Origin: Phaeospirillum tilakii
Lineage (GTDB): Bacteria; Pseudomonadota; Alphaproteobacteria; Rhodospirillales; Magnetospirillaceae
Reading direction: 5' to 3'
DNA length: 64,000 nt
Assembly (NCBI RefSeq): GCF_042683125.1
Contig: NZ_JBHUIY010000007.1
Coordinates: 62,001 to 126,000 of the forward strand
Positions 36,665 to 44,028 of this stretch are shown in pieces. Numbering within the stretch: the first letter of the stretch is position 1; each line of letters begins with the position of its first letter. The notes beneath the pieces are model-generated. The model did no database searches and had not been told where the DNA came from. It was given only the letters and a program-made list of their open reading frames with translations. A program made the position numbers and the translations under genes.

Positions 36665-38374
36665 CTAGAACAGGGTGCCATGGCCGAGCAGCAGGTGCTC
36701 GACGATCGGCCCCAGGGCGAGAACCGGGAAGAAGGTCAGGCCGCCGACCACCAGGATCACCGCCGTCAGCAGGCCGATGAACAGCGGACCATGGGTGGGG
36801 AAGGTGCCGGCCGAGGCCGGCGCGGTCCGCTTGGCGGCGAGCGCGCCGGCGATCGCCAGCACCGGCACGATCACCACGAACCGCCCCAGCGCCATCGCCA
36901 GCGCCAGCAGGCTGTTGTGCAGCACGGTGTTGGCGCCGAAGCCGGCGAAGGCGGAACCGTTGTTGGCGGTGGCCGAGACATAGGCGTACAGAATCTGGCT
37001 GAGCCCATGCGGTCCGGGGGCGGCGATCGCCTCGGGCCCGGCCAGCAGGCCGGCGGCGCCGAGCCCGAGCGCGGACAGCGGGAAGATCAGGGTGGCCAGC
37101 ACGGCGAGCTTGACCTCGCGCGCCTCGATCTTCTTGCCGAGATATTCCGGGCTGCGGCCGACCATCAGCCCGGCGATGAACAGGGTGTGGATGACGAACA
37201 CGATCATCCCGTAGAACCCGGCACCGACCCCGCCGACGACGATCTCGCCCAGCATCATGTTGATCAGCGGCACCATCCCGGCCAGCGGCATCAGGCTGTC
37301 ATGCATCGCATTGACCGCGCCGCAGCTGGCGGCGGTGGTGACGGTGGCGAACAGGGCCGACAGGGCGATGCCGAAGCGGACCTCCTTGCCCTCCATGCTG
37401 CCGCCCGACAGCGTCTGATCGATGCCGATCGCGGCCAGGGCCGGGTTGCCCTGGCTTTCCGCCCCGAGGGTGACGGCGACGCCGACCACGAACAGCCCGC
37501 CCATCGCCGCCAGCAGGGCCCAGCCCTGGCGCTGGTCGCCGACCATCCGGCCGAAGGTATTGGTCAGGCCGGCGCCGATCAGGAAGATCGCCAGCAGGTG
37601 GATCAGGTTGACCAGCGCGGTGGGGTTCTCGAACGGGTGGGCGGCGTTGGCGTTGAAGAAGCCGCCGCCGTTGGTGCCGAGATGCTTGATCATCATCTGC
37701 GACGCCACCGGCCCGAGCGCGATGGTCTGGCGGGCGCCGTCGAGGGTGGTGGCCTCGGCCGAGGCGGCCAGCGTCTGCGGCACCCCCTGCCACACCAGCA
37801 CCAGCGAGCCCACCACGCACAGCGGCAGCAGCAGGTACAGCACCGCCCGCACCAGATCGACGTTGAAATTGCCGATGGTGCGGGCCGAGGCGCGGGCGAA
37901 GCCGCGAATCAGCGCCACCGCCACCGCGATCCCGGTCGCCGCCGACAGGAAGTTCTGCACGGTCAGGCCGGCCATCTGGGTCAGCAGCGCCATCGTCGTC
38001 TCGCCGCCATAGGCCTGCCAGTTGGTGTTGGTGACGAAGCTGATGGCGGTGTTGAAGGCGAGGTCGGGGGCCACCGCCGCCATCCCGGCCGGATTGAGCG
38101 GCAGCGCGCCCTGGAGCCGTTGCAGGCCATAAAGCGCCAGCGTGCCGGCCAGATTGAGCGCCAGCAGCGACAGGGCGTAGCCGGTCCAATGCTGTTCGCG
38201 GGTGGAATCGATGCCGCACAGGCGGTAGATCGCCCGTTCGACCGGCCCCAGCAGGGGCGACAGCCAGACCGGCTTGCCGTCGAACAGGCGGGCCATGTAG
38301 CCCCCGATCAGCGGCGTGGCCAGGGCGACGAGGGCAAGATAGAGCAGGATCTGGAGAATGCCGTTGGCGTCCAT
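36665..38374 (-). CDS. kdpA: Potassium-transporting ATPase potassium-binding subunit KdpA
   Basis: A 569-residue channel-like subunit with about ten membrane spans. The four selectivity-loop regions are visible: SFVTNTNWQAYGGE, KHLGTNGGGFFNANAAHPFENP, TTAASCGAVNAMHDS and SATANNGSAFAGF. The ATG at 38374 (MDANGILQ) has GGAG six bases upstream; an ATG four codons earlier has no ribosome binding site. Confidence 0.97.
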   Translation of the reverse strand: MDANGILQILLYLALVALATPLIGGYMARLFDGKPVWLSPLLGPVERAIYRLCGIDSTREQHWTGYALSLLALNLAGTLALYGLQRLQGALPLNPAGMAAVAPDLAFNTAISFVTNTNWQAYGGETTMALLTQMAGLTVQNFLSAATGIAVAVALIRGFARASARTIGNFNVDLVRAVLYLLLPLCVVGSLVLVWQGVPQTLAASAEATTLDGARQTIALGPVASQMMIKHLGTNGGGFFNANAAHPFENPTALVNLIHLLAIFLIGAGLTNTFGRMVGDQRQGWALLAAMGGLFVVGVAVTLGAESQGNPALAAIGIDQTLSGGSMEGKEVRFGIALSALFATVTTAASCGAVNAMHDSLMPLAGMVPLINMMLGEIVVGGVGAGFYGMIVFVIHTLFIAGLMVGRSPEYLGKKIEAREVKLAVLATLIFPLSALGLGAAGLLAGPEAIAAPGPHGLSQILYAYVSATANNGSAFAGFGANTVLHNSLLALAMALGRFVVIVPVLAIAGALAAKRTAPASAGTFPTHGPLFIGLLTAVILVVGGLTFFPVLALGPIVEHLLLGHGTLF

Positions 38375-38390
38375 CGCCGTCTCCACGGGA

Positions 38391-38480
38391 CTAGAATCGT
38401 TCTGGGCGGATCAGCACGTAGCCGAGATAGCCCAGCAGCCCGAGCGCGGTCAGCGCGCCGAGAATGAGATCGAACGACAT
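38391..38480 (-). CDS. kdpF: KdpF subunit (29 residues)
   Basis: A 29-residue single-span peptide, MSFDLILGALTALGLLGYLG followed by YVLIRPERF, with the usual KdpF ending YxLxxPERF. It stabilises the KdpABC complex in the membrane by family knowledge. It stops 16 bp before kdpA and starts two bases past the stop of a second tiny gene. Confidence 0.93.
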   Translation of the reverse strand: MSFDLILGALTALGLLGYLGYVLIRPERF

Positions 38481-38482
38481 GG

Positions 38483-38566
38483 TCACAGCCGTTCGCAGGC
38501 GCGGACCAGCACCCCGCCCAGCGTGAACAGGGCGAGGGTGGCGAGAACAAAAACGAGATCGGCCAT
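38483..38566 (-). CDS. 27-residue membrane peptide at the head of the kdp operon
   Basis: An ATG-to-TGA frame of 28 codons, MADLVFVLATLALFTLGGVL then VRACERL, with GGAGG six bases before the start. One hydrophobic span is followed by an Arg-Cys-Glu-Arg end. Similar tiny frames ending in (V/Y)R-x-CERL stand before kdpF in other proteobacteria as far as I recall. Its position, ribosome binding site and composition support a real gene; a leader-peptide role or a second KdpF-like subunit are possible. Confidence 0.7.
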   Translation of the reverse strand: MADLVFVLATLALFTLGGVLVRACERL

Positions 38567-38639
38567 GGCGGCCCTCCGCGAGGGATTCGTGATGAGGAAT
38601 CCCTAACGCCAACGGGGCTCAGCGTTCGATGCGGAAGGG

Positions 38640-38656
38640 TGTAAAGCCAGCGTAAA
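38640..38656 (-). promoter_or_regulatory. Candidate KdpE operator
   Basis: On the minus strand the site reads TTTACG-N5-TTTACA, a direct repeat with the same spacing as the E. coli KdpE site TTTATA-N5-TTTACA, and it is followed by CCC in both. It lies 73 bp upstream of the first tiny kdp gene. An 8-bp inverted repeat (38581-38588/38597-38604) lies between the operator and that gene. Confidence 0.7.
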
Positions 38657-38695
38657 GGCCAAGGCGGGCGCAGGCCCCGAGGCGCCCAGGGCAAG

Positions 38696-38747
38696 GGATC
38701 CAAGGGCCTTGCGGCCCTTGGCGGGTGCGGGCAGAGCCCGCTTTTTT
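38696..38747. repeat. Dispersed palindromic repeat, single inverted copy
   Basis: AAGGGCCTTGCGGCCCTT, then GCGGGCAGAGCCCGC (38727-38741) and T6. In the minus orientation this is the same order as the 8931 copy, and it lies just after the stop of the minus-strand GGT-like gene. Confidence 0.85.
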
Positions 38748-38749
38748 GC

Positions 38750-40369
38750 TTATCCCTTGCCGGCGACGGCGGCGAGGCCGAAGCCGCGCGGATCGGTGGC
38801 GGCCTCGCAGTCCGGGGTGGACAATTGGCCGTCGCGGCAGCGTAGCGCCTCGACCCGGCTGGGCATCGCCGTCGGCCCGATCTGATGGCCGCGCCGGGCC
38901 AGCGGGGCCGGGTCGAACCCGAACGGGCCGGTCTCGACCAGGGCGGCGTCGGGATTGCCGGGCGACACCACCCGGGGCTGGGCCAGCGCCTCGGCCAGCG
39001 GCTTGCCGTCGGCCAGGGCGCCGAGCAGGGCCTGGGCCAGCGCCCCCGGCGCGGCGATCCCGCCCGAGGCGGCGGCGGCGAAATGGACCCGGCTGGTATG
39101 CGGGTTGACCACCAGGGCGGCGGTGGTCGGCGGCGGGCCGCCCGGCCCCGGCGCCACCGCCAGCACGATGCCGGTGCCGGGGGCGATCAGGCCGGTGCCG
39201 AACAGGCCGCCCGCGCCGACGCCGCAGGCCACCGCCGAGCCGTCGCCGTCCTCGACCACGAAACTGGCCGCCACCACCGGCTCGCGCGGCGCGGCGGCGG
39301 GGGTGGCGGGGGGGACGTGCCGGCCGGGAGTGTAGCTGGCCATCAGCCGGTTGAGGGTGTCGGGGGCGATCAGATTGCCCGGCGCCTCGGCGCTCCAGCC
39401 GGTCGGCTGCATCCAGCGGGTGCGGTCGGCGAACAGCCGGGCCTGGGCCTCGACCAGCAGGTGGGGCCGCTCGTCGGGCTCGAGTCCGCCCCAGCGCGGC
39501 CACGCCACCGCCACCAATCCGGCGGCGGCGGTGCCACCGACCGAGGGCGGCGGCGGGAAGACGGCGATCTCGTCGCCCACCGCCACCTTCAGCCCCGGTC
39601 GCCACGCCGGACGCAGGTCGCGCAGGTCGTCGAGCGACAGCGCGCCGCCGACCTGCTGGACCGAGGCGACCAGCTCGCGCGCGGTGCGGCCGACATAGAA
39701 ATCGCCGGTGTTGCGGCGCAGGTTGGCGATCACCGCCGCCAGTTCGGGCTGGACCAGCAGGTCCCCCTCGCGCAGCGGGCTGCCGTCGGGGCGGAGGAAC
39801 AGCGCCCGCATCGCCGGGATGCGGGCGATCTGGGGGGCGACCCGGGCGATGTCGGCCGCCAGCGCCCGCGACACCGGGAAGCCGTTGCGGGCCAGCCGTT
39901 CCGGCTCGCTGACCAGGCTTTCGAAGCGCAGCCGGCCGTATTTGGCGTGGAGGGCGAAGAATCCGCGCGGATTGGCCGGCACCGCGCTCGGCACCGGGGC
40001 GGCGACGGTCGAGGGCAGCGCGGGGAATTCCAGCACCTCGGTGGTGCGGGTCGGGGCGTCATGCACCACGCAGGCCCCGCCGCCGCCGAGCGACGCGGTT
40101 GACGGCAGGGTCACGGCAAGAGTGTAGTAGAGCGCGGTCGCCGCATCGGCGGCGCTGCCGCCGGCCGACAGCACGTCGCGCGCCACCAGGGCGGCGCGCG
40201 GTTCGTCGGCGGCGACCATGCCGGCGAAGCCCTGGACATGGCCCACCGTGCCGACCGGCGGCGGGGCGTCGCCGCAGGCGGCGAGGACCGTGGCCAGCGC
40301 GAGGGCGGCGAGGCGGCGGCCCGGGCCCAACCGTTCGACCGACGAGGGGTGATCCTTGTTCACACGCAT
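38750..40369 (-). CDS. Gamma-glutamyltransferase-like lipoprotein lacking the catalytic Thr
   Basis: A 539-residue exported protein; the leader LAALALATVLAACGD has a lipobox. The body aligns with gamma-glutamyltranspeptidase: GMVAADEPRAALVARDVLSAGGSAADAATAL, GGGGACVVHD, PNPRGFFALH-like and the C-terminal GGIAAPGALAQALL. Where active enzymes have the autoprocessing TTHxSV, this protein has Ala367-Ala368-Ser369 in PVVAASFVVEDGDGSAVA, so the nucleophile and processing site are missing. It is probably a non-peptidase homologue. The ATG at 40369 follows AAGGA; its 5' end overlaps the divergent M48 gene by 14 bp. The repeat copy with an A6 run follows its stop. Confidence 0.8.
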   Translation of the reverse strand: MRVNKDHPSSVERLGPGRRLAALALATVLAACGDAPPPVGTVGHVQGFAGMVAADEPRAALVARDVLSAGGSAADAATALYYTLAVTLPSTASLGGGGACVVHDAPTRTTEVLEFPALPSTVAAPVPSAVPANPRGFFALHAKYGRLRFESLVSEPERLARNGFPVSRALAADIARVAPQIARIPAMRALFLRPDGSPLREGDLLVQPELAAVIANLRRNTGDFYVGRTARELVASVQQVGGALSLDDLRDLRPAWRPGLKVAVGDEIAVFPPPPSVGGTAAAGLVAVAWPRWGGLEPDERPHLLVEAQARLFADRTRWMQPTGWSAEAPGNLIAPDTLNRLMASYTPGRHVPPATPAAAPREPVVAASFVVEDGDGSAVACGVGAGGLFGTGLIAPGTGIVLAVAPGPGGPPPTTAALVVNPHTSRVHFAAAASGGIAAPGALAQALLGALADGKPLAEALAQPRVVSPGNPDAALVETGPFGFDPAPLARRGHQIGPTAMPSRVEALRCRDGQLSTPDCEAATDPRGFGLAAVAGKG

Positions 40370-41723
40370 TTTCCTTCTGGTGACGGTCCTGATCGCGCTC
40401 TGGTCGGCTCCGGCCGACGCCCAGCAGGCGAAACGCCAGTTCATCCGCGATGCGGAGGTGGAAAATACCATCCGCGATTTCTGCACGCCAATCTTTCAGG
40501 TCGCCGGTCTCGACCCCCAGGCGGTGCGGATCCTGTTGCTCAACGACCCGACTCTCAACGCCTACGTCGCCGGCGGTCAGAACATCTTCATCCATACCGG
40601 CCTGATCATGCGGTCGGAGAATCCCGGCCAACTGATCGGGGTGATCGCCCACGAAAGCGGCCACATCGTCGGCGGCCACCTGATCCGGCTCAACGACGCG
40701 GTGGCCAATGCCTCGACCGAGGCGATCCTCGCCATGCTGCTCGGCGCCGCCGCCGGCGCGGTCAGCGGCAACGGTCAGGCCGGGGCCGGGGTGATGATGG
40801 GCGGCCAGGAAATGGCGATGCGCAACCTGCTCGCCTTCTCGCGCAGCCAGGAGCAGCAGGCCGACCAGATGGCGATGCGCTTCCTCGACGACACCCATTG
40901 GTCGGCGCGGGGGATGCTCGAATTCTTCAACATCCTGGGCGACCAGGAATTGCTGGTGTCGAGCCGGCAGGATCCCTATGTCCGCACCCACCCGCTGACC
41001 CGCGACCGCGTCGCCTTCGTGCGCGAGCATGTCGAGAAATCGCCTTATTCCGACCGGCCCTGGCCGGCCGACTGGGTCGAGCGCCACCGCCGGATCAAGG
41101 TCAAGCTCCAGGCCTTCCTCGACCCGCCCAGCAAGACCCTGATGCGCTTCAAGGAGGACGATCCCTCGCTCGAGGCCCGCTATGCCCGTTCGATCGCCTA
41201 TTACCGCAAGCCCGACCTCCCGGCCGCGCTGCGGCTGATCGACGGACTGCTGGCCGAACGGCCGCAGGACCCCTATTTCTGGGAACTGAAGGGGCAGATG
41301 CTGTTCGAGAACGGCCATCCCCGCGACGCGGTCGAGCCCTACCGCAAGGCGGTCGAATACCTGCCCAACAGCGCGCTGCTGCGGATCGGCCTCGGTCAGG
41401 CCGAGATCGAGAGCGACGATGCCACCCTGCTGTCCGACGCCGCCGCCAACCTGACCATCGCGGTGCGGCTGGAACCCGAGGACGCCTTCGGCTGGCAGCA
41501 ACTGGCGATCGCCTTCGGCCGCGACGGCAACGAGGGGATGGCCTCCTACGCCCTGGCCGAATATTTCCTGCTGGCCGGCAAGCTGCCCGAGGCCAATTAC
41601 CACGCCAACAAGGCCGAGCAGGCGCTGGGGCACAAGGGGCCGATCTGGCTGCGGTTGCAGGACATCAAGGCCCAGGCCGCCGAGGTCAAGGCGATCCAGG
41701 ACCGCGACCGCTCGCCCTGGTGA
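40356..41723 (+). CDS. M48-family metalloprotease with TPR domain (BepA/YfgC-like)
   Basis: A 455-residue periplasmic zinc protease. The signal peptide ends SAPADAQ (about residue 22). HESGH at residues 99-103 is the zinc site, and EQQADQMAMRF carries the third ligand. The C-terminal half has TPR-like repeats (PQDPYFWELKGQMLFENGHPRDAVEPYRKAVEYLP). BepA-type proteins help assemble or clear outer-membrane proteins such as LptD. The start is taken as TTG 40356 with GAGGGG seven bases upstream, since the only later candidate (GTG at 40378) would shorten the signal peptide. It is divergent from, and overlapping, the GGT-like gene. Confidence 0.88.
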   Translation: MFTRIFLLVTVLIALWSAPADAQQAKRQFIRDAEVENTIRDFCTPIFQVAGLDPQAVRILLLNDPTLNAYVAGGQNIFIHTGLIMRSENPGQLIGVIAHESGHIVGGHLIRLNDAVANASTEAILAMLLGAAAGAVSGNGQAGAGVMMGGQEMAMRNLLAFSRSQEQQADQMAMRFLDDTHWSARGMLEFFNILGDQELLVSSRQDPYVRTHPLTRDRVAFVREHVEKSPYSDRPWPADWVERHRRIKVKLQAFLDPPSKTLMRFKEDDPSLEARYARSIAYYRKPDLPAALRLIDGLLAERPQDPYFWELKGQMLFENGHPRDAVEPYRKAVEYLPNSALLRIGLGQAEIESDDATLLSDAAANLTIAVRLEPEDAFGWQQLAIAFGRDGNEGMASYALAEYFLLAGKLPEANYHANKAEQALGHKGPIWLRLQDIKAQAAEVKAIQDRDRSPW

Positions 41724-41746
41724 CGCCCCGCGAAGGATCAGGAAAG

Positions 41747-41793
41747 GGTTCCAAGGGCCTTGCGGCCCGGGGCCAGGGGCGGGCAGAGCCCGC
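41747..41793. repeat. Dispersed palindromic repeat, single inverted copy (eroded)
   Basis: GGTTCCAAGGGCCTTGCGGC with a damaged second arm, then GCGGGCAGAGCCCGC (41779-41793). It lies between the convergent M48 and fesII genes. Confidence 0.75.
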
Positions 41794-41806
41794 GCAGAAC
41801 GGAAAA

Positions 41807-41831
41807 GGGCGCCCCCGGGCCGGGGGCGCCC
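41807..41831 (-). terminator. Intrinsic terminator of the nifB-fesII operon
   Basis: A perfect 11-bp stem (41807-41817 with 41821-41831). In the minus direction it is followed by TTTTCC. It starts 25 bases after the fesII stop. Confidence 0.85.
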
Positions 41832-41855
41832 CTCCGTCGATCCGCGGGCTTCCGC

Positions 41856-42239
41856 TTAACGCCGCAGATCGATTTCGACTCCGGGTTCGCCGGAGAACTC
41901 GACCAGGATGTCCTCGTCACGGACGATGTACTGACAGGCCAGACGATACTGCGGCGGGCTGTCCTTCGTCTCGGCCTTATCGAGCACTGCCTTGCTCAAC
42001 TTGCCGTTGACCGACAGGGTCAGCTTTTCCTTGTCGGTGAGGTGGGTCGCCAGCGGCGGATTGTCGCCGAGCACGGTGACCTTGATCAGGCACGAGCCGC
42101 ATTCACCGTCCTGGCACTGGCAGGGAATCGGAATCTCATGCTTCTTGGCCAGGGCCAACAAGGTCTTGGTGTCGCCGGCCACCGCGTAGACGGTGACGTC
42201 CTTTGCCATCACCGGCGAGCTGAAGGTTACGTTCGCCAT
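41856..42239 (-). CDS. fesII: Shethna-type FeSII 2Fe-2S ferredoxin
   Basis: A 127-residue [2Fe-2S] ferredoxin. Cys42-x4-Cys47-x2-Cys50 (CQDGECGSC) and a later Cys in YRLACQY bind the cluster. The sequence closely follows Azotobacter FeSII as I remember it: an FSSP start, LTDKEK in the middle, and DEDxLVEFxGEPG near the end. FeSII forms an inactive, oxygen-protected complex with nitrogenase, so this gene at the end of the nifB operon suggests conformational protection during oxygen stress. The ATG at 42239 follows GAGAGGG. A terminator follows. Confidence 0.85.
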   Translation of the reverse strand: MANVTFSSPVMAKDVTVYAVAGDTKTLLALAKKHEIPIPCQCQDGECGSCLIKVTVLGDNPPLATHLTDKEKLTLSVNGKLSKAVLDKAETKDSPPQYRLACQYIVRDEDILVEFSGEPGVEIDLRR

Positions 42240-42299
42240 GCTTTTCCCTCTCTGCATGCGTCGGGGGAAGGGGACCGCCGCCCCGTCCGGCGGACGACA

Positions 42300-43157
42300 T
42301 CACGGCCGGAAGGCGGCGAGGCGGGCGACCGCGTCGGCCAGAGGCAGAAGCAGCGGCCGGATTCCCTCGACCTCCAGGAACCGGATCTCGTTGCGGGTCA
42401 GATCCTCCGGCACCACGGCATAGCGCGGCCCGCCCGAATGCTTGGCGATCTGGCGGGCGAAGTTGCGCAGGATCTGATCGTAGAAACGACAGCCCAGATA
42501 GACGAAGCCCCGGCCGGCGCGGCGGCGCTTGACCGCCTCGGGGATCGGGGTCTGGATGTCGATCTCGGTCAGCACTTCGACGTAATCGGAATCCGACACC
42601 AGCACGTCGCCGGTCGGCTGGGCGGCGCCGTGCGGCTTGTAGAGCAGGGTGGTCCAGTCCTCGGCGGCCTCGTCCGGCACCACCGTGCCGTCGGCGGTGA
42701 CGGCGCGGGTCCACACCCCGCCATCGAGCCGGCGGGCCTTCGACGCCCCCTGCACCAGCCCCCAGTCGGTCCGGCCGCGTTCGAGCAGGGCGGCGCGCAT
42801 CGCCCCGTCATACCAGGTATCGACCACCAGCGGCAGGCCGGGCAGCCCGGCCAGCCAATGGTGCAGCGGGGTGGGTGTCGGCACCGGGGCGAAGATCTCG
42901 GCCATCAGCCGGTCGAGGGTGACGCGGTGGCGGCTGTTCTCGATGTACTGGCTGGCATGCCACAGATTGTTGCGGAACCGCCCCGGCACCGCCACCCGGC
43001 TGCCGAGCAGATGGGCCAGCGGCCGCGCCCCCACCGGCACCGGCGGCGCGGGGTCGAGGGTCAGCAGATCCGGCCCGAGATAGGGGATCAGGCGGCCGTC
43101 GGCGATGCCCCGCCCGATCTCGTCGAGCAGGGTTTCGGTCTCGTGTCCCACACTCAT
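42300..43157 (-). CDS. SIR2-like domain protein in the nif operon
   Basis: A 285-residue protein of the SIR2-like (SIR2_2 type) superfamily. RLIPYLGPDLL replaces the GAGxS nucleotide loop, and YKPHGAAQPTGDVLVSDSDYVEVL carries the conserved HG and the DY motif; GRGFVYLGCRFYDQILRNFA corresponds to the helix after it. True deacetylase activity is doubtful because the family includes NADases and defence proteins. Its place between nifT and fesII ties it to nitrogen fixation; I recall SIR2-like genes in nif clusters of related bacteria, but the role is unknown. It lies 46 bp after nifT. Confidence 0.8.
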   Translation of the reverse strand: MSVGHETETLLDEIGRGIADGRLIPYLGPDLLTLDPAPPVPVGARPLAHLLGSRVAVPGRFRNNLWHASQYIENSRHRVTLDRLMAEIFAPVPTPTPLHHWLAGLPGLPLVVDTWYDGAMRAALLERGRTDWGLVQGASKARRLDGGVWTRAVTADGTVVPDEAAEDWTTLLYKPHGAAQPTGDVLVSDSDYVEVLTEIDIQTPIPEAVKRRRAGRGFVYLGCRFYDQILRNFARQIAKHSGGPRYAVVPEDLTRNEIRFLEVEGIRPLLLPLADAVARLAAFRP

Positions 43158-43203
43158 TGGGTCTCCCCCTTCGCGTCCGGCGTCGTCGCGGTCGGCCGGC
43201 GGC

Positions 43204-43416
43204 TCAGTCCTCGTCGCCGAGCTTGCGCGCCTCGATGGTGATCGGCAGTTTGACGTTGGCCGGCTCCGGCGGCATGACGAAGCGCCAGCCGTTGCTGATC
43301 TTGATGATGCCGCCCCAGGGGGTGCCGTTCTCCATCTCGACCACCTTTTCCTCCAGGTCCTTCTTGGCGACGTAGATTTCGTATTCGTCGCCGACCTTGC
43401 GCAACATGACCTTCAT
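43204..43416 (-). CDS. nifT: Nitrogen fixation protein NifT/FixU
   Basis: A 70-residue protein, MKVMLRKVGDEYEIYVAKKD LEEKVV at the N-terminus and NGWRFVMPP with LPITIEARKL later, all typical of NifT. Its biochemical role is not settled. It lies 54 bp after nifZ and has the same orientation. Confidence 0.95.
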   Translation of the reverse strand: MKVMLRKVGDEYEIYVAKKDLEEKVVEMENGTPWGGIIKISNGWRFVMPPEPANVKLPITIEARKLGDED

Positions 43417-43470
43417 GACGGGTTCCTTGGCTGGAAAAGGGGGCTGGGGGAAAGGGGAGGGCGGGGATGG

Positions 43471-43770
43471 TCAGCGGGAGGGGGCGTCGCAGGTCCGTTC
43501 CAGCAGGGAAAGCTCGGCGGCGCGCATCCCGACCAGCCGGGAGGATTCGATGAAATCGATGCCGTAAATGTAGTAGCGGTTGAGGAAGGTTCCGACCGAA
43601 CGGACGTAGCCCACCTCGCCGCTGCGGATCAGCACCTCGCCCATCGCGGCGCCGGGAAAGGTGCCGTCATTGCGAACCTCGCGCCGCGCGGCGACCTTGT
43701 CCCCGGGTTCGAACGCCGGTGGTCCGGACAGTTCGACCGGGGGCGGGGTGTCGGCGGCGGAGTCGGTCAT
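43471..43770 (-). CDS. nifZ: Nitrogenase maturation protein NifZ
   Basis: A 99-residue protein with the NifZ core: FEPGDKVAARREVRNDGTFPG, GEVLIRSGEVGYVRSVGTFL and YYIYGIDFIESSRLVGMRAAEL. NifZ helps form the second P-cluster of the MoFe protein. The ATG at 43770 (MTDSAADT) follows AGGAG; the frame upstream is basic and not NifZ-like. Confidence 0.93.
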   Translation of the reverse strand: MTDSAADTPPPVELSGPPAFEPGDKVAARREVRNDGTFPGAAMGEVLIRSGEVGYVRSVGTFLNRYYIYGIDFIESSRLVGMRAAELSLLERTCDAPSR

Positions 43771-43813
43771 GACGGCTCTCCTGTTCCCGGCGCGCGTGGC
43801 TTGACGCCGGCGC

Positions 43814-43999
43814 TTACGCCTTGACGATCGCTTCGGCCGGGCAGACCGCCTGACACTTCGGCGCGTCGCCGTCACACTCGGTGCACTTGGCGGCGGTGAT
43901 GGCGTAGGTGTCGCCGCTCAGGGTGATCGCGCCGTTCGGGCACTCGAACTCGCAGGCGCCGCAGGAGGTGCACTCGTCGGCGTTGATCTTCAGGGCCAT
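43814..43999 (-). CDS. fdxN: 2[4Fe-4S] ferredoxin FdxN
   Basis: A 61-residue bacterial-type ferredoxin. CTSCGACEFECP and CTECDGDAPKCQAVCP give two Cys sets, the second with the longer insertion seen in nif-linked FdxN. It is a likely electron donor for nitrogenase or for the radical chemistry of NifB. It lies 29 bp after nifB. Confidence 0.94.
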   Translation of the reverse strand: MALKINADECTSCGACEFECPNGAITLSGDTYAITAAKCTECDGDAPKCQAVCPAEAIVKA

Positions 44000-44028
44000 A
44001 ACAGAAACTCCTTAATCGTCTAGATGGT

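Noticed and set aside
33748..38467. Plus-strand frames opposite kdpABC (over 1,000 codons)
   Set aside because: They are antisense to well-conserved kdp genes and rich in Arg/Gly/Ser without motifs.
42300..43157. Antiphage (Thoeris/DSR-type) interpretation of the SIR2-like gene
   Set aside because: It has no TIR, helicase or other defence partner and stands inside a nif operon, so a defence role is not supported by context.
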